A program made the translations under genes and the position numbers. From NCBI RefSeq assembly GCF_000230835.1, contig NZ_CM001240.1:3016779-3080778 (forward strand): a stretch of 64,000 nt of DNA, in the 5' to 3' direction. The DNA is from Clostridium sp. DL-VIII. Its GTDB lineage: Bacteria > Bacillota > Clostridia > Clostridiales > Clostridiaceae. Under the pieces are notes generated by a model that was not told the origin of the DNA, made no database searches, and saw nothing but the letters and a program-made list of their open reading frames with translations. This document shows, one piece after another, positions 61,912-64,000 of the stretch (the stretch's first letter is position 1; every line of letters starts with the position of its first letter).

Positions 61912-63420
61912 TTAAATAGCTATAATTGATAGGTTTTTGTTAAAACATTTTTTAAAACTTTCATTCATTTCTATAGGCAAGCTGTCTTTCATATACTTTA
62001 CGCTGCTTTTAGAAAGAGCTATTTTAAAAGAATCTTTTTCATTTCTAATAATGACTTCAGCTAAACTGTTGTAAAAATATTTATCAATTTTATGAGCAAG
62101 ACATAAAAGAACAGAAAGTTTCTTGCATATCATGATATCATCCTTATTAAGCAATTCTCTATATTCATCAGCTAATTTATAATCGAATTTACCACTTAGA
62201 GCAATCGTATATCCAACCATCAATATTTCTTTATGAGTAAGTCCAGATATTAAAGAATTAATTGTAATATAAAAACTGTGCTTGTAAGAATGTTTTACAG
62301 ATATAGTAACGCCTAAATCATGTAATTTTGCAGAAACGTCAAGTAATTTACGCTCTAACTTTAAGTGTTTTACATTACGGTCCTCTAGGTAATTAAAAAG
62401 AACTTGGGATAGATCACTAATTTTTCTAGCGTGAACAATATTTAAATCATTATTAGTTAAGATGTTATTTAAAGAAAAATCCAAGATATCAATATTTTCT
62501 ATGTCTTTACCTAAAAGTTTTTCATATAGAACACCTTCACGAATTCCATACTGGCTAATTTTTAAAATTGGGCAGCTACAATAATTCATAAGCATTACTA
62601 GGGCAGAAAAAGGTGCAGTAAATATGTCTGCTCTTTCTTTAGGAAGTCCTTTTAATTTAGCTTTTTGATTTATATCTAAGCTAAGGACATGATTATATAT
62701 TATTTCTACCTCTTCAAATGACATAGTATAATTGTGCAATAAATCTAGAGGATAATTAATGAATTTTTTATGGATTTTACCTATTGAGCGAGCTGTTCCG
62801 CCTATGCCTATTATTGGGAGATTTTTACCATCATTTAGCCAAGGCAGTTTATCGAACTGACTGAAAATATATTTTTTAAATTCACATATATCATCCTTCT
62901 CTTGAGGTATATCAAAAGGAAAACGCTTAGTTAATGGAATTGAACCTAGTGGAAGGCTTATGCCATTTAAAATTCTTCTGTTTTTGACTAAAGTGATTTC
63001 CATGCTGGAACCACCGATATCAACAAGAATGGCATCATTGATATCCATGGTAGCTTTTATTGTTGTATATCCATATGATGATTCTTCAAGACCGCTTAAT
63101 ATTCTAATATCAAAATTAAGTTTTTCTTTTACTAAGTTTAATATTTTTGTTTTATTTTTTGCTCTTCTAATTGCTTCAGTAGCTACTACAATTGTTTCAA
63201 TAACATTATTTTTTTCGCATAAAATTTTAAAAAATTCTAAGGTGATCAATAATTTTTCGATTCCTTCGTATGACAAATTATCGTTCTTATCAATATATTG
63301 ACCTAGTCTAGTCATCCTTTTTTCTTCATCTATTATTTTATACGAGTTATTTTCATAGATTTCATAAACTAAAACTCTCATAGAATTAGAGCCAATATCA
63401 ATAACTGCAATATTTTTCAT
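61912..63420 (-). CDS. Ppx/GppA-family phosphatase with HD-like C-terminal domain
   Basis: A 502-residue Ppx/GppA protein. The N-terminal actin-like ATPase fold shows VIDIGSNSMRVLVYEI, VATEAIRRAKNK, LSGLEESSYGYTTI, VDIGGSSMEITLV and GIGGTARSIGK; the C-terminal about 200 residues form a helical HD-like domain (VSAKLHDLGVTISVKHSYKHSFYITI). It hydrolyses polyphosphate from the ends or pppGpp to ppGpp. It lies divergent from the polyphosphate kinase gene, supporting the polyphosphate role. AAGGAGAA precedes the ATG. Confidence 0.93.
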   Translation of the reverse strand: MKNIAVIDIGSNSMRVLVYEIYENNSYKIIDEEKRMTRLGQYIDKNDNLSYEGIEKLLITLEFFKILCEKNNVIETIVVATEAIRRAKNKTKILNLVKEKLNFDIRILSGLEESSYGYTTIKATMDINDAILVDIGGSSMEITLVKNRRILNGISLPLGSIPLTKRFPFDIPQEKDDICEFKKYIFSQFDKLPWLNDGKNLPIIGIGGTARSIGKIHKKFINYPLDLLHNYTMSFEEVEIIYNHVLSLDINQKAKLKGLPKERADIFTAPFSALVMLMNYCSCPILKISQYGIREGVLYEKLLGKDIENIDILDFSLNNILTNNDLNIVHARKISDLSQVLFNYLEDRNVKHLKLERKLLDVSAKLHDLGVTISVKHSYKHSFYITINSLISGLTHKEILMVGYTIALSGKFDYKLADEYRELLNKDDIMICKKLSVLLCLAHKIDKYFYNSLAEVIIRNEKDSFKIALSKSSVKYMKDSLPIEMNESFKKCFNKNLSIIAI

Positions 63421-63456
63421 TTATATTCTCCTTTTATCATAAAATATGCCAAAAAG

Positions 63457-63507
63457 TTAACTTATAAATAATAAAGTGTTAACATATAGTTAACAAAAAT
63501 GTTAGAT
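63457..63507. promoter_or_regulatory. PhoP-box-like repeats between ppx and ppk
   Basis: TTAACA (63479-63484), 5 nt, TTAACA (63490-63495) fits the PhoP box TT(A/T)ACA-N5-TT(A/T)ACA. Further half-site-like copies are TTAACT (63457-63462), two 11-bp turns upstream, and TTAGAT (63502-63507). The 11-bp phasing is that of PhoP dimers. This suggests control of polyphosphate metabolism by phosphate supply. Confidence 0.65.
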
Positions 63508-63612
63508 TATATTAGTATATATTACATTATTCAAAGAGTATTTTAAATACTATAATTACAAATAATTAAATATAATACAAAAAAATTTGCTTAACGGATA
63601 AGGGGAATAATT

Positions 63613-64000
63613 ATGAATAGAATTTATACATATGATAATTATGAGAATTTTTTTAATAGAGAGCTTAGCTGGTTAGAATTTAACCAAAGAGTTTTAAATG
63701 AAGCTAAGGATAATACAAATCCTCTCTTGGAAAGATTAAAATTTTTAGCTATAACTAGTTCTAACTTAGATGAATTCTTTATGGTGAGAGTTGGATCGTT
63801 ATACAGTCAAATTCAAGCCGGATTTGAAGAGAGGGAAGTTTCAGGATTAACCCCTAATGAACAAATCGAAAAAATATTAGATAAAGTAAGAGGAATGATA
63901 AATGATCAATATCAAACATATGATCATTTATATGATCATTTAGGAAATAAGAAGATAAGGATTTTTACATATGACATGTTAAATGAAGAACAAATTAATT
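63613..64000 (+). CDS. ppk1: Polyphosphate kinase, N-terminal part (cut by window end)
   Basis: The frame is open from ATG 63613 to the end of the window (129 residues). AAGGGG lies 7 bp ahead of the ATG. The N-terminus NFFNRELSWLEFNQRVLNEAKD, then LLERLKFLAITSSNLDEFFMVRVGSLYSQIQAGF, is diagnostic of PPK1, which makes polyphosphate from ATP through a phosphohistidine; the catalytic His and the ATP site are outside the window. It is divergent from a Ppx/GppA-type phosphatase over a PhoP-box-like region, so synthesis and breakdown of polyphosphate are paired. Confidence 0.93.
   Translation, partial: MNRIYTYDNYENFFNRELSWLEFNQRVLNEAKDNTNPLLERLKFLAITSSNLDEFFMVRVGSLYSQIQAGFEEREVSGLTPNEQIEKILDKVRGMINDQYQTYDHLYDHLGNKKIRIFTYDMLNEEQIN

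Overview
The window is AT-rich, low-GC Gram-positive DNA with strong purine-rich Shine-Dalgarno sites, frequent TTG/GTG starts and many U-tailed hairpin terminators. The protein content (acyl-CoA dehydratase activase-like giant protein, TyrS behind a T-box, GHKL kinase with an AgrD-like peptide, bacteriohemerythrin, YgiQ radical SAM protein, Fur-box flavodoxin, His/Gly/Tyr-rich coat-like peptide) points to an anaerobic endospore former of the genus Clostridium sensu stricto, perhaps the solventogenic C. beijerinckii-like group. The genus is a confident inference; the species is a guess. I recognise no rRNA, tRNA or CRISPR array.

Region 1 (1-2.4 kb) starts inside an IS91-like Y2 transposase. 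Its partner zinc-ribbon gene follows, and the element appears to end at about 748 in two GC-rich hairpins next to GTTC. Next come a carboxymuconolactone-decarboxylase-like gene with a textbook MerR-type promoter (19-bp spacer over a perfect palindrome), the divergent MerR regulator, a GNAT acetyltransferase and a GNAT remnant.

Region 2 (2.5-8.8 kb) holds unknown proteins, an MBL-fold hydrolase with an altered metal motif, a nitroreductase, an AgrD-like peptide gene followed directly by an AgrC-like GHKL kinase whose expected phospho-acceptor His reads as Cys, and a bacteriohemerythrin with one His ligand replaced by Gln.

Region 3 (8.9-23 kb) has aspartase divergent from an Lrp/AsnC regulator, the UPF0237/UPF0210 pair behind a promoter-terminator leader, a His6/Gly-Tyr peptide, YgiQ, an AEC transporter, exonuclease III, a NagD-like HAD phosphatase, a NUDIX hydrolase and a chemoreceptor.

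Region 4 (23.3-28.1 kb) is a sugar module: AraC regulator, GPH symporter and YicI-type alpha-xylosidase, fitting uptake and hydrolysis of alpha-xylosides such as isoprimeverose. Region 5 (28.2-36 kb) is nitrogen-related: GntR regulator, two paralogous amino-acid-binding lipoproteins, permease, ATPase, asparaginase, a metallophosphoesterase and an M19 dipeptidase.

Region 6 (36.1-47.2 kb) carries a YmfI/FabG-like reductase, a two-component system on the opposite strand, an M16 peptidase, RecX, a transglutaminase-like protein, a TPR protein and a 1437-residue activase-like protein. Region 7 (47.5-58.6 kb) contains surface/exported proteins, two closely related MATE transporters, an iron-controlled flavodoxin-DUF3793 pair, a NUDIX hydrolase, UvsE and a secreted transglutaminase with wall-binding repeats. 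Region 8 (58.6-64 kb) has the tyrosine T-box and tyrS, an AI-2E-family membrane protein, and Ppx/GppA divergent from polyphosphate kinase (cut by the window end) over PhoP-box-like repeats.

For further study the most promising item is the AgrD-like peptide plus His-less GHKL kinase at 5.9-7.3 kb, with no AgrB or AgrA beside it.
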